Assembly: GCA_049965935.1 (NCBI GenBank)
Contig: JBMFVP010000033.1
Coordinates: forward strand, 1-17,470
Length of the DNA: 17,470 nt
Source: Thermocladium sp049965935
Lineage (GTDB): Archaea > Thermoproteota > Thermoprotei > Thermoproteales > Thermocladiaceae
Direction: 5' to 3'
The position numbers were made by a program, and so were the translations under genes. The first letter of the stretch is position 1. Every line of letters starts with the position of its first letter. A model generated the notes under the pieces. It was not told the origin of the DNA, ran no database searches, and was given only the letters and a program-made list of their open reading frames with translations. Positions 1 through 7,201 of this stretch are shown one piece after another.

Positions 1-162
1 CGTAAAGCTGAGCTTTATGAGAAGGCAACAGGAGTAAAGCCTAATAAAGTAATAGTAATAACAGCATTCATACACGATAAGAATCCCGACCTAATCATAG
101 CAAGAGCAGAGACTCTTGGAGTAACTATACTAAAACCTGGGGAAGACATTTCAAATAATTAA
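1..162 (+). CDS. C-terminal 53 residues of an unidentified protein
   Basis: The window opens inside a reading frame that runs to a TAA at 160-162. The visible residues contain a hydrophobic strand (KVIVITAFIHDK), a helix-like segment (PDLIIARAETLG) and a second strand (VTILKPGED). This strand-helix-strand ending resembles the tail of archaeal coiled-coil/PD-(D/E)XK-like proteins (DUF3782 type), in which a nuclease-like fold ends the chain; that link is from memory and weak. No catalytic residue can be assigned because the N-terminal part lies outside the window. The base composition matches the neighbours. I am confident that it is coding, not of its function. Confidence 0.6.
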   Translation, partial: RKAELYEKATGVKPNKVIVITAFIHDKNPDLIIARAETLGVTILKPGEDISNN

Positions 163-224
163 GCACTTTAAATTTCATTAATTACGTGGATATCTACATC
201 TTAGTCCTATAGAGAAAATTCATT

Positions 225-265
225 TAGTATTTTTATTAAAAATATGCTAATAGTATTTTTATTAA
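225..265 (+). repeat. 15-bp direct repeat, tandem TATA-like boxes
   Basis: The 15-mer tagtatttttattaa occurs at 225-239 and again at 251-265, exactly 26 bp apart, just before the small DUF1059 gene. The second copy holds the TATA-like element that sits at the correct distance from the ATG at 286. The first copy would place a transcription start near 251-262. Confidence 0.6.
254..264 (+). promoter_or_regulatory. TATA box for the DUF1059 gene
   Basis: The AT-rich element tatttttatta is centred about 26-27 nt before the ATG at 286. This matches the spacing seen at other genes in the window and supports a leaderless transcript starting at that codon. Confidence 0.45.
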
Positions 266-285
266 CTATTATTCCAATTATAGCT

Positions 286-468
286 ATGGCTGGATATAAA
301 TTCAGGTGTAGGGATATAGGAATGCAATGTGACTTTGAAGTCAAGGGGGTTTCCTCGGAGCAGGAAATGATGGAAATAGTTGCCGCACATGCTAAGCATG
401 CCCATGGCTTCACAACAATACCGCAAAACACGTTAAATGCCGTCAAAAGCGCAATAAAGAAGGAGTAA
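286..468 (+). CDS. DUF1059 family small protein
   Basis: This is a 60-residue soluble protein. It matches the DUF1059 pattern: an N-terminal FRCRDIGMQCDFEVKG segment with two cysteines, an acidic helix (SSEQEMMEIVAAHAKHAHG) with a histidine cluster, and a C-terminal helix. The family is widespread in archaea and bacteria and is described as a predicted small metal-binding protein, with no established reaction. The frame extends upstream to an ATG at 244, adding a hydrophobic stretch that mimics a signal peptide. I reject that start because the added DNA is the duplicated TATA element and the family normally begins just before the first cysteine motif. It appears monocistronic. Confidence 0.8.
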   Translation: MAGYKFRCRDIGMQCDFEVKGVSSEQEMMEIVAAHAKHAHGFTTIPQNTLNAVKSAIKKE

Positions 469-542
469 TTAACTAACTACCTCTGCTAAAAGCAAAATAA
501 TACATTTTTCTGTTTTCTATTAATCTTGTCCGACGGAGATCG

Positions 543-550
543 TTAAAAAC
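543..550 (+). promoter_or_regulatory. TATA box for the MFS transporter gene
   Basis: The element ttaaaaac is centred about 25 nt before the ATG at 571, consistent with leaderless transcription. Confidence 0.5.
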
Positions 551-570
551 TTTATTTTCTGGCTCCTCCG

Positions 571-1683
571 ATGAGAAAGTGGCTAATAATACTGCAGGGA
601 CTAGTGCCGATGCTTTTAGTTGGTACTTATCAATATAGTTGGAATCTATTCATGAAGCCCCTAGCAATAAGCTTCGACGTTGGCTTACCTATTATACAGA
701 CAGCTTACTCTTTATTTGTGCTTTTTTCAACTACGTTCCAAGTACTGGGAGGTTTCATAGCTGATCGATGGGGTCCAGCAATAATTGGAGCATTGGGAAG
801 CATAATGGCGGGGATTGGCATGATTGCTGCACCATTTACTAAGTCGATATACATATTTTATCTAGTATGGTCGCTGGGAAGCATAGGGGTCGGTTTTGTC
901 TATGCGATTTCCATTAATTTAGGCGTTAAGTGGTTCGGCAAATCAAGGGGATTGGCGACTGGTCTCATAAATATGGGGTTTGGCCTTGGCTCCACGTTTT
1001 TTAACCCATTCATATCTCCATTTATAAAAAGCGGAAACTTGCAGATACCAATGATTATAATAGGAATTACCTTACTTACCGCATCCACGGCCTTAATGGC
1101 TATGAGTAAGTACCCCGAAATAAAGGTCAATAAGGCAAGATCAATGGTTCCGGGAACGGGTTTCTGGTTTGCATTTCTATCATTTTCCATGGCATCGATA
1201 CCGCTTCAGCTATACTCATCAAGTCTATCCATAATGGGCAGTAAATATGATTACCTTACCGTTACAATTGCTGCCACAATTTTACCATTATTTAGCGGCA
1301 TCGGTCGTCCAATAATGGGATTCATATCTGATTCTTGGGGGAGAAGCCGGGCTATAATCGCTGAATCCACGATATTAACCCTTGTAGTGCCATTAGGCGT
1401 GATTGGAGTAGAGCCTCTCTACATTGCAGCGGCTGGCCTTGTTGGTTTTCTAGGTGGAGCAATGATGACTCTATATGCATCCTATATAGGAGATAAGTAT
1501 GGTATATCCGCATCTACGTTCCTCTTTGGCATAGTTTATAATGGTAAGTTCATAGCAGCTGTATTAAGTAGCGTCGTATTTGCTTACTTGACGTATTATC
1601 TAGGCTTACCAATGGCCGTTTTATTGGAGACCATATTAACGGCAATTTCAATTCCATTATTCCTAATTGCCAAAGCACGGTAA
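571..1683 (+). CDS. MFS transporter, OFA (oxalate/formate antiporter-like) family
   Basis: This is a 370-residue polytopic membrane protein with about 12 predicted transmembrane helices. The N-terminal stretch YSWNLFMKPLA followed by a long helix and GGFIADRWGP (residues about 60-69) is typical of the OFA branch of the major facilitator superfamily. The loop 2-3 motif G-x-x-x-D-R-x-G is present, and a second copy (GFISDSWGRSR) occurs in the C-terminal half. OFA members exchange or take up small monocarboxylates or dicarboxylates across the plasma membrane, but the substrate cannot be read from sequence. It is slightly short for the family, with short loops. It stands alone: the downstream regulator gene converges on it with only 12 bp between the stops. 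The start is fixed by a TATA box at -25. Confidence 0.85.
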   Translation: MRKWLIILQGLVPMLLVGTYQYSWNLFMKPLAISFDVGLPIIQTAYSLFVLFSTTFQVLGGFIADRWGPAIIGALGSIMAGIGMIAAPFTKSIYIFYLVWSLGSIGVGFVYAISINLGVKWFGKSRGLATGLINMGFGLGSTFFNPFISPFIKSGNLQIPMIIIGITLLTASTALMAMSKYPEIKVNKARSMVPGTGFWFAFLSFSMASIPLQLYSSSLSIMGSKYDYLTVTIAATILPLFSGIGRPIMGFISDSWGRSRAIIAESTILTLVVPLGVIGVEPLYIAAAGLVGFLGGAMMTLYASYIGDKYGISASTFLFGIVYNGKFIAAVLSSVVFAYLTYYLGLPMAVLLETILTAISIPLFLIAKAR

Positions 1684-1695
1684 ACCGTGAAAACC

Positions 1696-2625
1696 TTAAT
1701 GTAAGCTATATCCGGGCATATTATTTATTGTTTCTCTAATTTGATCAGATTCAAGGAGCGACTCTAATTTCCTTATTATTGGTTTATTGTTTCCACGAAG
1801 ATAAATCAAGTCGAAACTCTCCACGGTTAATCTAGTGAATCGCAGCCCGCTCTTAATAGCGGCATATTCTATTGCTGCACCCACATCGGCTTCTCCCGAG
1901 CGTATCGACTCAACTATTTCCGAATGAGTATAAGCCACCGAAGGAGAAGCACGAGCATTTATAGGATCAATGCCATTATCTTGCATAAATCTATCCATTA
2001 ACATACGGGTGCCGGAACCCAGGTTCCTGTTCTTGATTTTTAATTTGCCTCCTCGTATGCCCTCTATTATTTCCTTCATAGTTAAGTCAGTCCGTGTAAC
2101 TAATCCAATACTTCTCTTATATCCCCGTATCAGCTTAATGTCTCTAGATAATCCCATCTCATCAATGATCTCTTCATTTCCACCTAGAAAGTGTATGCCG
2201 GCGACATCTGTCTCCATCATGAGAACCCTGGATAATCCATTTAATGACCCTATCCATTCATTTTTGATCCTTGCACTTATTCCTTTTATTATTAGATTTA
2301 GGGCTTCATCATTGCTTCCCGCGATCGATAGATCAATTCTATTACTAATTATGCCCTCAATTCTATCTAGGAACTCCTCGCCCTTATTAGTTAGCTTGGT
2401 TCCCCCTCCATTAATGCCTCCCCTCTTCTTCTCAATTAACCTATAACCTAATTGAACCTCTAACCTATGTATCCACTCCCATGCCGATGCATAGGGTACA
2501 TTAATGCGTAGAGCAGCTGCATTTAGTGAACCTAGCTCTTTCACTTGCCTAAGAAGTTCAATAACTCGAGAATCCAACTTAATGCCATTATCAATTATCA
2601 ATTCATCCCTAGATTTAATTATCAT
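1696..2625 (-). CDS. ModE-like transcriptional regulator with molybdate/tungstate-type PBP domain
   Basis: The protein has 309 residues. Residues about 18-92 form a LysR/ModE-type winged helix (LGSLNAAALRINVPYASAWEW), followed by the ModE-typical glycine-rich wing GGINGGGTKLT at 69-79. Residues about 110-300 form a periplasmic-binding-protein-like domain of the PF12727/COG1910 type, with the motif GSGTR at 203-207 and a following MDRF helix, plus the VESIRSGEADVGAAIEYAA block. The family pairs an HTH with an oxyanion or molybdopterin-related ligand sensor, so a role in molybdate or tungstate homeostasis is likely (inference). It is transcribed divergently from tatA across a 93-bp gap. Tat substrates are often Mo/W enzymes, which fits. 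There are no membrane segments. The only reasonable start is the ATG at 2625. Confidence 0.8.
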   Translation of the reverse strand: MIIKSRDELIIDNGIKLDSRVIELLRQVKELGSLNAAALRINVPYASAWEWIHRLEVQLGYRLIEKKRGGINGGGTKLTNKGEEFLDRIEGIISNRIDLSIAGSNDEALNLIIKGISARIKNEWIGSLNGLSRVLMMETDVAGIHFLGGNEEIIDEMGLSRDIKLIRGYKRSIGLVTRTDLTMKEIIEGIRGGKLKIKNRNLGSGTRMLMDRFMQDNGIDPINARASPSVAYTHSEIVESIRSGEADVGAAIEYAAIKSGLRFTRLTVESFDLIYLRGNNKPIIRKLESLLESDQIRETINNMPGYSLH

Positions 2626-2700
2626 TTATTATCCCGCATAGTGTATTACTTTGTGAAAGTTAAACTTATCCTAGATTAATTCACTTGTAATAGGCGAGTT

Positions 2701-2711
2701 AAGTATATATA
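2701..2711 (+). promoter_or_regulatory. TATA box for the tat operon
   Basis: The element aagtatatata is centred about 27-28 nt before the ATG at 2734 but only about 13 nt before the upstream in-frame ATG at 2719. It therefore favours the downstream start for tatA. Confidence 0.5.
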
Positions 2712-2733
2712 CTATTCGATGCAGCGTAAACAC

Positions 2734-3027
2734 ATGCCTGGAAGCATATGGGACTGGATAATATTAATCGCAGTTGTGTTAGTGCTATTTGGTGGAGCTG
2801 GTAAGTTGCCGGAGATCTTTAGATCACTCGGTAGAGCAGTGGGAGAATTTAAGAAGGGTCAGATAGAAGTCGAGAATGAATTAAAGCAATTAACTCAAGC
2901 CAATCCCGCCCAGGAAACCAATAATACGCAGGAGAAGAAACCAGAGCAGGGAGGAAATGTAGAGGAATTGCAGAAGAAGATTGAGGAATTACAGAGACAA
3001 TTAGATGAGTTGAAGAAGGGTAAGTAA
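2734..3027 (+). CDS. tatA: Sec-independent (Tat) translocase subunit TatA
   Basis: This is a 97-residue protein (102 if the ATG at 2719 is used). It has one N-terminal transmembrane helix (IWDWIILIAVVLVLF), the conserved FG hinge (LFGGAGKLPEIFRSLG), and an amphipathic helix GRAVGEFKKG. This is the canonical TatA layout, in which oligomers form the pore for folded twin-arginine proteins. The C-terminal part is a charged, Gln/Glu/Lys-rich tail ending in a heptad-like coiled coil (EELQKKIEELQRQLDELKKG), unusually long for such a small protein. The start at 2734 is preferred because the TATA box lies about 26 nt upstream of it. Its TAA overlaps the ATG of tatC by one base, so the two are translated as an operon. 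Confidence 0.9.
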   Translation: MPGSIWDWIILIAVVLVLFGGAGKLPEIFRSLGRAVGEFKKGQIEVENELKQLTQANPAQETNNTQEKKPEQGGNVEELQKKIEELQRQLDELKKGK

Positions 3028-3824
3028 TGGCGGGGGAGGAATTAGTCTCCCACTTATCAGAATTAACAGCTAGGCTTCGTCGAGCGCTAATCTCTATAGT
3101 TATAGCCTTTATCTTCTCATTTGGATTCGGAATCAAAATTATTAAGATAGGGCGCGATCCATATATTCCAATCCCTTATCCTTCAATAGATAATAGCATA
3201 TCCACAATGTTGGTGAATAAATTCATGAATGTTCTACTTCCACATCAAATCAAGTTAATTTCCATCGGTTTATTCGACCCCCTTTATGCCTCTATAGAGG
3301 TATCCCTCCTAATTGCGGTTGCGGTATCACTGCCCATATTTCTTTGGGAGCTATGGGGCTTCGTTGCGCCAGGCCTATATGAGCATGAAAAGAGATTAAT
3401 CAAGGCATCCATAATTCCATCAATGATTCTATTCATTGCCGGAGCAGCATTTGCTTACCTAGTAATTATTCCAGTAATGTTGAAGTTCTTCTTGATATAT
3501 GATGAGGCACTGGGCGTTGAGCCGACTCTGAGCATTAAGTCATTCATAGGCACAGTTGTGTCATTCATGGCAGCTATGGGACTTGGCTTTCAGCTACCTC
3601 TAGTAATGGCTGGATTAACTAGGATAAAGGCTGTGGCAGCCAATACATGGAGAAGAAACTGGAGATGGGGGGTCCTAATCTCATTCGTATTTGCATTAAT
3701 AGTGTCGCCGGGAACCACGGGAGGTATCATAGAAACTACCATAGGGATAACTCTCTCTCTACTGTACGTGATCGGCATGTTAATAGCGAAGGCAATTGAA
3801 CCAAAGCCACGCGAGAAAATTTAA
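3027..3824 (+). CDS. tatC: Sec-independent (Tat) translocase subunit TatC
   Basis: This is a 265-residue, six-helix membrane protein and the receptor for twin-arginine signal peptides. The N-terminal cytoplasmic HLSELTARLRR (residues 9-19) carries the conserved Glu12. The first cytoplasmic loop has FVAPGLYEHEKR (112-123) with the conserved F and E needed for RR recognition. Two features differ from the E. coli protein. The extracytoplasmic loop after helix 1 is longer. The bacterial TPPD segment before helix 5 is replaced by SPGTTGG (227-233), with no aspartate, and the intramembrane Glu is Gln (GFQLP). Such changes may be normal for crenarchaea. It is the second gene of tatAC. The stop codon overlaps the TATA box of the next gene. 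Confidence 0.93.
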   Translation: MAGEELVSHLSELTARLRRALISIVIAFIFSFGFGIKIIKIGRDPYIPIPYPSIDNSISTMLVNKFMNVLLPHQIKLISIGLFDPLYASIEVSLLIAVAVSLPIFLWELWGFVAPGLYEHEKRLIKASIIPSMILFIAGAAFAYLVIIPVMLKFFLIYDEALGVEPTLSIKSFIGTVVSFMAAMGLGFQLPLVMAGLTRIKAVAANTWRRNWRWGVLISFVFALIVSPGTTGGIIETTIGITLSLLYVIGMLIAKAIEPKPREKI

Positions 3825-3828
3825 AAAC
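3819..3828 (+). promoter_or_regulatory. TATA box for the eL24 gene
   Basis: The element atttaaaaac overlaps the tatC stop codon and is centred about 26 nt before the ATG at 3850. Confidence 0.6.
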
Positions 3829-3849
3829 AATAATTGACCCCGTCTAGTC

Positions 3850-4023
3850 ATGAGGATATATAATTGCAGTTACTGTGGAAGACCCATTGCGCCGGGCACT
3901 GGATTTATGTATGTGAAGAGCGATGGAACTGTACTGAGGTTTTGCAGCAGGAAGTGCTTCATCAGCATGAAGCTTGGGCGAAATCCTAGACGCCTTGCTT
4001 GGATTAGAAAGGCCCAGAAATAA
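3850..4023 (+). CDS. rpl24e: 50S ribosomal protein L24e (eL24)
   Basis: A 57-residue protein is encoded between tatC and the aIF5B gene. It starts MRIYNCSYCGRPIAPGTG and has the zinc ribbon CX2C...CX3C formed by C6, C9, C32 and C36. It continues with the family-typical FVxxDG-like strand (MYVKSDGTVLRFCSRKC) and the basic tail RNPRRLAWIRKAQK. This is the archaeal/eukaryotic large-subunit protein eL24, in its short archaeal form. A TATA box 26 nt upstream supports the ATG and a leaderless transcript. Its position next to a translation initiation factor and eS6 fits an archaeal translation cluster. Confidence 0.95.
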   Translation: MRIYNCSYCGRPIAPGTGFMYVKSDGTVLRFCSRKCFISMKLGRNPRRLAWIRKAQK

Positions 4024-4057
4024 TCATTCTCAGCAATATCTATTTTTGAGGCAATGA

Positions 4058-4066
4058 TTTTTAAAC
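4058..4066 (+). promoter_or_regulatory. TATA box for the aIF5B gene
   Basis: The element tttttaaac is centred 25 nt before the ATG at 4087. An upstream TTG at 4072 would lie only 10 nt away, so the ATG is preferred. Confidence 0.6.
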
Positions 4067-4086
4067 ACTAATTGCATCGACTCTCC

Positions 4087-5868
4087 ATGGCTGAGTATAG
4101 AGCGCCTATAGTGGTAGTGGTGGGCCATGTTGATGTAGGAAAGACATTGCTGCTAGATAAGATACGGAATACCGCCGTCGCTTATAGGGAGCCCGGCATG
4201 ATAACACAGCACATAGGCTTATCCTATCTTCCTTGGACAGCCATAGAGAAGTACGCCTCAGATCTTCTGGATAAGTTTAGACTCAAGGGGAAGATCTGGG
4301 TCAAGGGTTTCTTAATGGTTGATACCCCGGGACATGCTGCATTCTCTAATCTTAGGCGAAGAGGGGGATCTGTTGCCGATCTAGCTATACTAGTCATTGA
4401 TATCCTGGAGGGCATGGAAGAACAAACCAAGGAGAGCCTTTTTCTATTGAAGTCAAGAAATATACCGTTTGTGGTTGCCGCAAATAAAGTGGATAAAGTC
4501 TATGGATGGCAAGCCCATCCCAATTCCGCATTCATAGATTCATATAATGCACAAGATGAGGCAACCCAAGGGCGAGTTGAGGAGATGATAGCTAAGATAG
4601 TGGGGGAATTAGCTGAGAACGGTATAGAGGCGGATAGATACGATAGAGTAATGGATTATGCTAGACAGGTGCCTATAGTTCCAACTAGCGCAGTGACTGG
4701 AGAAGGGATCGCCGATCTTCTTGTGGTTCTCGCTGGCTTAACGCAGCGACTCGTTAAGGATAAGTTAATCGTGCATGACGGACCTGGAAGGGGGGTCATA
4801 ATGGAGATAAAGGAGGAGAAGGGGTGGGGTACCACGGCTGATGCAATAATATATGATGGATTGATAAATAAGGGAGATAAGATAGCGGCGCTGGGACTTG
4901 ATGGACCTTTTTATACTTCTGTGAGAATGCTTGTGATGCCGAAGCCACTTGATGAGATGCGGGATCCAGAAGATAAATATATGTTGGTTAACTCCGTTAA
5001 GGCTGCCGCTGGAGTTAGAATAGTTGGTGAAGAACTGCAACGAGCCGTGCCTGGTTCCCCTCTAATAGTTATTAAGAGCGAGTCGCAATTACGGGATGCC
5101 CTTGACGAACTACGAGCCGAGGCATCGTCCATAAGGATAGAGGTGGATAGGAGCGGCGTAGTGGCTAAGGCCGATACCTTGGGTACCTTGGAGAGCATGG
5201 TGCTTTATTTACGAAGCCAGAATATACCGGTTAGGAGGGCTGATATAGGGCCCGTCATAAGGAGGGACATTATTGAAGCTTCTGTCGTGAAGCGGAGGGA
5301 TCCCCTTTATGCAGTGGTTCTCGCGTTTAATGTTAAGGTGACCCAAGAAGCAGATCTAGAGGCGCAGCAGCATGGAATCAAGATATTCCAGAACAATATA
5401 TTATACCGCTTAGTGGATGAGTTCCTTAATTGGCACAGGGAGCAAAGGAGCAGATCTATCGAGGATGAATTGAATAAGGTCACTAGACCCGGTAAAGTAA
5501 AGATAATGCCCGGCTATGTCTTTAGGCGCAGCAACCCAATAATAGTAGGAGTTAAGGTGTTGGAGGGACAGGTAAGGCCTGGTTATCGACTAAGGAGGAG
5601 GGAGGATGGTAGAATCATTGGCACCATAATGCAGATGCAGAACAACGGTAAACCTGTTCAATTAGCAAAAAAAGGAGATGAGGTGGCAATATCAATACAG
5701 GGAAATGCCATGGTTGGCAGGCACGTGAGGGAGGGAGATGAACTATATGTTGATCTTCCTGAGGAACACTTAGTAAAGCTATTAATGGATTTCAGGGAGT
5801 ACTTAGAGCCAGGAGAGATCGATTTAATTCATGAGTATCAAGCTGCTAGGAAACAGTGGAGCAGTTAA
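4087..5868 (+). CDS. infB: Translation initiation factor aIF5B (IF-2 homologue)
   Basis: A 593-residue GTPase that promotes ribosomal subunit joining during initiation. The G domain shows G1 GHVDVGKT (13-20), G2 GMITQHIG with T40, G3 DTPGH (79-83), G4 NKVD (133-136) and G5 TSA (200-202). It is followed by domain II, the Rossmann-like domain III (SRSIEDELNKVTRPGKVKIMPGYVFRRSNP region) and the C-terminal beta-barrel and helix, full length for an archaeal aIF5B. The second His of the usual GHVDHGKT is Val17 here. The P-loop glycines, lysine and threonine are intact, and the catalytic His83 is present, so activity is expected. The frame extends to a TTG at 4072, but the ATG at 4087 fits the TATA spacing and the family N-terminus. 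Confidence 0.96.
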   Translation: MAEYRAPIVVVVGHVDVGKTLLLDKIRNTAVAYREPGMITQHIGLSYLPWTAIEKYASDLLDKFRLKGKIWVKGFLMVDTPGHAAFSNLRRRGGSVADLAILVIDILEGMEEQTKESLFLLKSRNIPFVVAANKVDKVYGWQAHPNSAFIDSYNAQDEATQGRVEEMIAKIVGELAENGIEADRYDRVMDYARQVPIVPTSAVTGEGIADLLVVLAGLTQRLVKDKLIVHDGPGRGVIMEIKEEKGWGTTADAIIYDGLINKGDKIAALGLDGPFYTSVRMLVMPKPLDEMRDPEDKYMLVNSVKAAAGVRIVGEELQRAVPGSPLIVIKSESQLRDALDELRAEASSIRIEVDRSGVVAKADTLGTLESMVLYLRSQNIPVRRADIGPVIRRDIIEASVVKRRDPLYAVVLAFNVKVTQEADLEAQQHGIKIFQNNILYRLVDEFLNWHREQRSRSIEDELNKVTRPGKVKIMPGYVFRRSNPIIVGVKVLEGQVRPGYRLRRREDGRIIGTIMQMQNNGKPVQLAKKGDEVAISIQGNAMVGRHVREGDELYVDLPEEHLVKLLMDFREYLEPGEIDLIHEYQAARKQWSS

Positions 5869-5876
5869 GGGGCAAA

Positions 5877-5885
5877 ATTTAAATA
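5877..5885 (+). promoter_or_regulatory. TATA box for the eS6 gene
   Basis: The element atttaaata starts just after the aIF5B stop and is centred 26 nt before the ATG at 5907. Confidence 0.65.
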
Positions 5886-5906
5886 AGATATAAGCAAGGC
5901 TCCTCA

Positions 5907-6341
5907 ATGCCTACATTTAAGTTAGTGGTATCGGACCCCTTAAGCGGGAAGGCTAAGCAAGTGGAGATCAAGGATCAAGATGCAGAGAGACTAATTGGGC
6001 TGCGGATTGGGGAGGTCATTGATTCGAAGTTGATTGGAAGCGCCATTCAGCTACCTGCAGAAGTAAAGCTACGAATAACGGGAGGAAGCGGATTTGAGGG
6101 TGCGCCCATGCTTCCATATCTACAAGGGCCAGTGAAGCGATACATACTGCTCTCAGGCCCACCGGGTTTTAAGCCTAGAGAGGATGGAATGAGGAAGAGA
6201 AAGCTAGTTCGCGGCAATGTAATAAATGACCAAACAACTCAAGTAAATATGGTCATACTTTACCCAAGTGATTGGAAGGGGGAACCACTGATTAAGGAAG
6301 AACCAAAGGAGAAGGAGGAGAACCAGCAAGCATCGCAGTGA
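5907..6341 (+). CDS. rps6e: 30S ribosomal protein S6e (eS6)
   Basis: A 144-residue protein starting MPTFKLVVSDPLSGKAKQVEI, which is the conserved N-terminal beta-barrel of eS6. Further family blocks follow: LIGLRIGEVIDSKLIG, LRITGGSGFEGAPML (the Gly-rich GGSD/GF-type turn), LLSGPPGFKPREDGMRKRKLVRG (the basic rRNA-binding loop) and the last strand VNMVILYPSDW. After about residue 123 there is a short charged Glu/Lys tail that replaces the long phosphorylated tail of eukaryotic S6. It has its own TATA box directly behind the aIF5B gene and is probably leaderless. It fits a translation cluster with eL24 and aIF5B. Confidence 0.96.
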   Translation: MPTFKLVVSDPLSGKAKQVEIKDQDAERLIGLRIGEVIDSKLIGSAIQLPAEVKLRITGGSGFEGAPMLPYLQGPVKRYILLSGPPGFKPREDGMRKRKLVRGNVINDQTTQVNMVILYPSDWKGEPLIKEEPKEKEENQQASQ

Positions 6342-6345
6342 GGTA

Positions 6346-6354
6346 ATTTAAAAG
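6346..6354 (+). promoter_or_regulatory. TATA box for the small membrane protein gene
   Basis: The element atttaaaag is centred 26 nt before the ATG at 6376, just after the eS6 stop codon. Confidence 0.6.
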
Positions 6355-6375
6355 GGGGAACCTTTCTCTGAACCA

Positions 6376-6921
6376 ATGAATAAGTTCCGCTTAGCTGCAT
6401 TAACAAGCTTAAGCGCTGGCATAGTAATCCTATTGATCCTAATACTTACGACCTTTATCCCGCTACAGTCACTATTCCAAAAACCATTAGTGTTTATCCT
6501 ATGGTTTCTCTGGATACTAGGAATAGCCGCATATAAATTATTCAGTAGCTCTAAGCTACGATCCTCCACCTACATAAAGAGATACACGCCTTACTCGCTG
6601 GGCTTCACATTCATGTTCATAATAATGGGGATCTTACACCAATTCATACTCATGGGACTATTCTTAATGGCTGGATACTCGTTTGAATTGGTGGCCGGAT
6701 TCATTCTTTATAATGATTTTAAGGAAATTAGTGGACGAGGAAATGCCATTCTCTTCCTGGTTGGGATAACATTATTCATTTTATCATTGCCCCTCGCAAT
6801 TGTGCGAGTATCATGGCCAGCGATAATTGGTGTCATTCTTAAGACCATTAGCATATCTAGAGTCGTTATGAAGACCGAACCAGGAACGCCAATAAGGCAG
6901 AAACCTAGAAATACACGCTAG
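6376..6921 (+). CDS. Predicted membrane protein, possibly DUF996-like
   Basis: A 181-residue protein with about five hydrophobic segments: residues near 8-30, 36-56, 72-97, 97-112 and 124-160. These are separated by short polar loops, including a basic loop (KLRSSTYIKRY) and the polar segment YNDFKEISGRGN. The C-terminal tail is basic and proline-rich (GTPIRQKPRNTR), likely cytoplasmic. No catalytic motif is visible. The topology and the polar loop followed by a glycine-containing helix are reminiscent of DUF996 membrane proteins common in archaea, but I cannot confirm that. It has its own TATA box. Function unknown. Confidence 0.65.
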   Translation: MNKFRLAALTSLSAGIVILLILILTTFIPLQSLFQKPLVFILWFLWILGIAAYKLFSSSKLRSSTYIKRYTPYSLGFTFMFIIMGILHQFILMGLFLMAGYSFELVAGFILYNDFKEISGRGNAILFLVGITLFILSLPLAIVRVSWPAIIGVILKTISISRVVMKTEPGTPIRQKPRNTR

Positions 6922-7201
6922 CATTCATCATGATGTATCTTATCACATGATAAAATACACAGTAAAGCTAGCTCCTCATTTAAGTATTTCTAATTTTTAT
7001 AAAAAATCAATACTTTAAATCAATATGCCGATAATTATTAATTCCTAAAAATGATGAAAACAACTATTAGACATGCGGAGAAAGCAATTACGAGAAATTA
7101 AAATAACACCGGCAATAACAATAAAATAGATAAAGTCCTTCAAGTCAAAGGAGAATAGCAACCTAGTATTATTAAAGAAGCGGAGAAGAGGAGGATGCGG
7201 G
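6922..7201 (+). other. AT-rich 280-bp gap and leader before the glycosylase gene
   Basis: No convincing gene was found. A strong TATA-like element lies at 6994-7004 (tttttataaaa). A short inverted repeat, atcatg at 6927-6932 with catgat at 6946-6951, lies just after the membrane protein stop. Two tiny frames (7025-7048, seven codons; 7051-7101, sixteen codons) follow the TATA element. Immediately before the next start is a purine-rich Shine-Dalgarno-like stretch. A transcript starting about 7025 would carry a leader of roughly 175 nt, unlike the leaderless neighbours. Confidence 0.4.
7188..7194 (+). promoter_or_regulatory. Shine-Dalgarno-like site before the glycosylase gene
   Basis: The purine run containing gaggagg ends about 7 nt before the ATG at 7202. 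It supports that start and suggests SD-led rather than leaderless translation. Confidence 0.5.

Noticed and set aside
244..285. Longer start for the DUF1059 gene giving a signal-peptide-like N-terminus
   Set aside because: The extra residues are encoded by the duplicated AT-rich promoter repeat; the TATA spacing and family N-terminus favour 286.
1970..2446. 158-codon plus-strand frame inside the regulator gene
   Set aside because: Antisense shadow of a clear HTH-PBP protein; repetitive Ser/Pro/Ile composition, no promoter.
6927..6951. Inverted repeat atcatg...catgat after the membrane protein gene as a terminator
   Set aside because: Only 6 bp with a long AT-rich loop and no T-tract immediately after; not enough for a separate call.
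7051..7101. Sixteen-codon frame beginning with ATGATG, also resembling a C box
   Set aside because: No D box follows at a suitable distance and the frame is too short to support as a gene; kept only as part of the leader finding.
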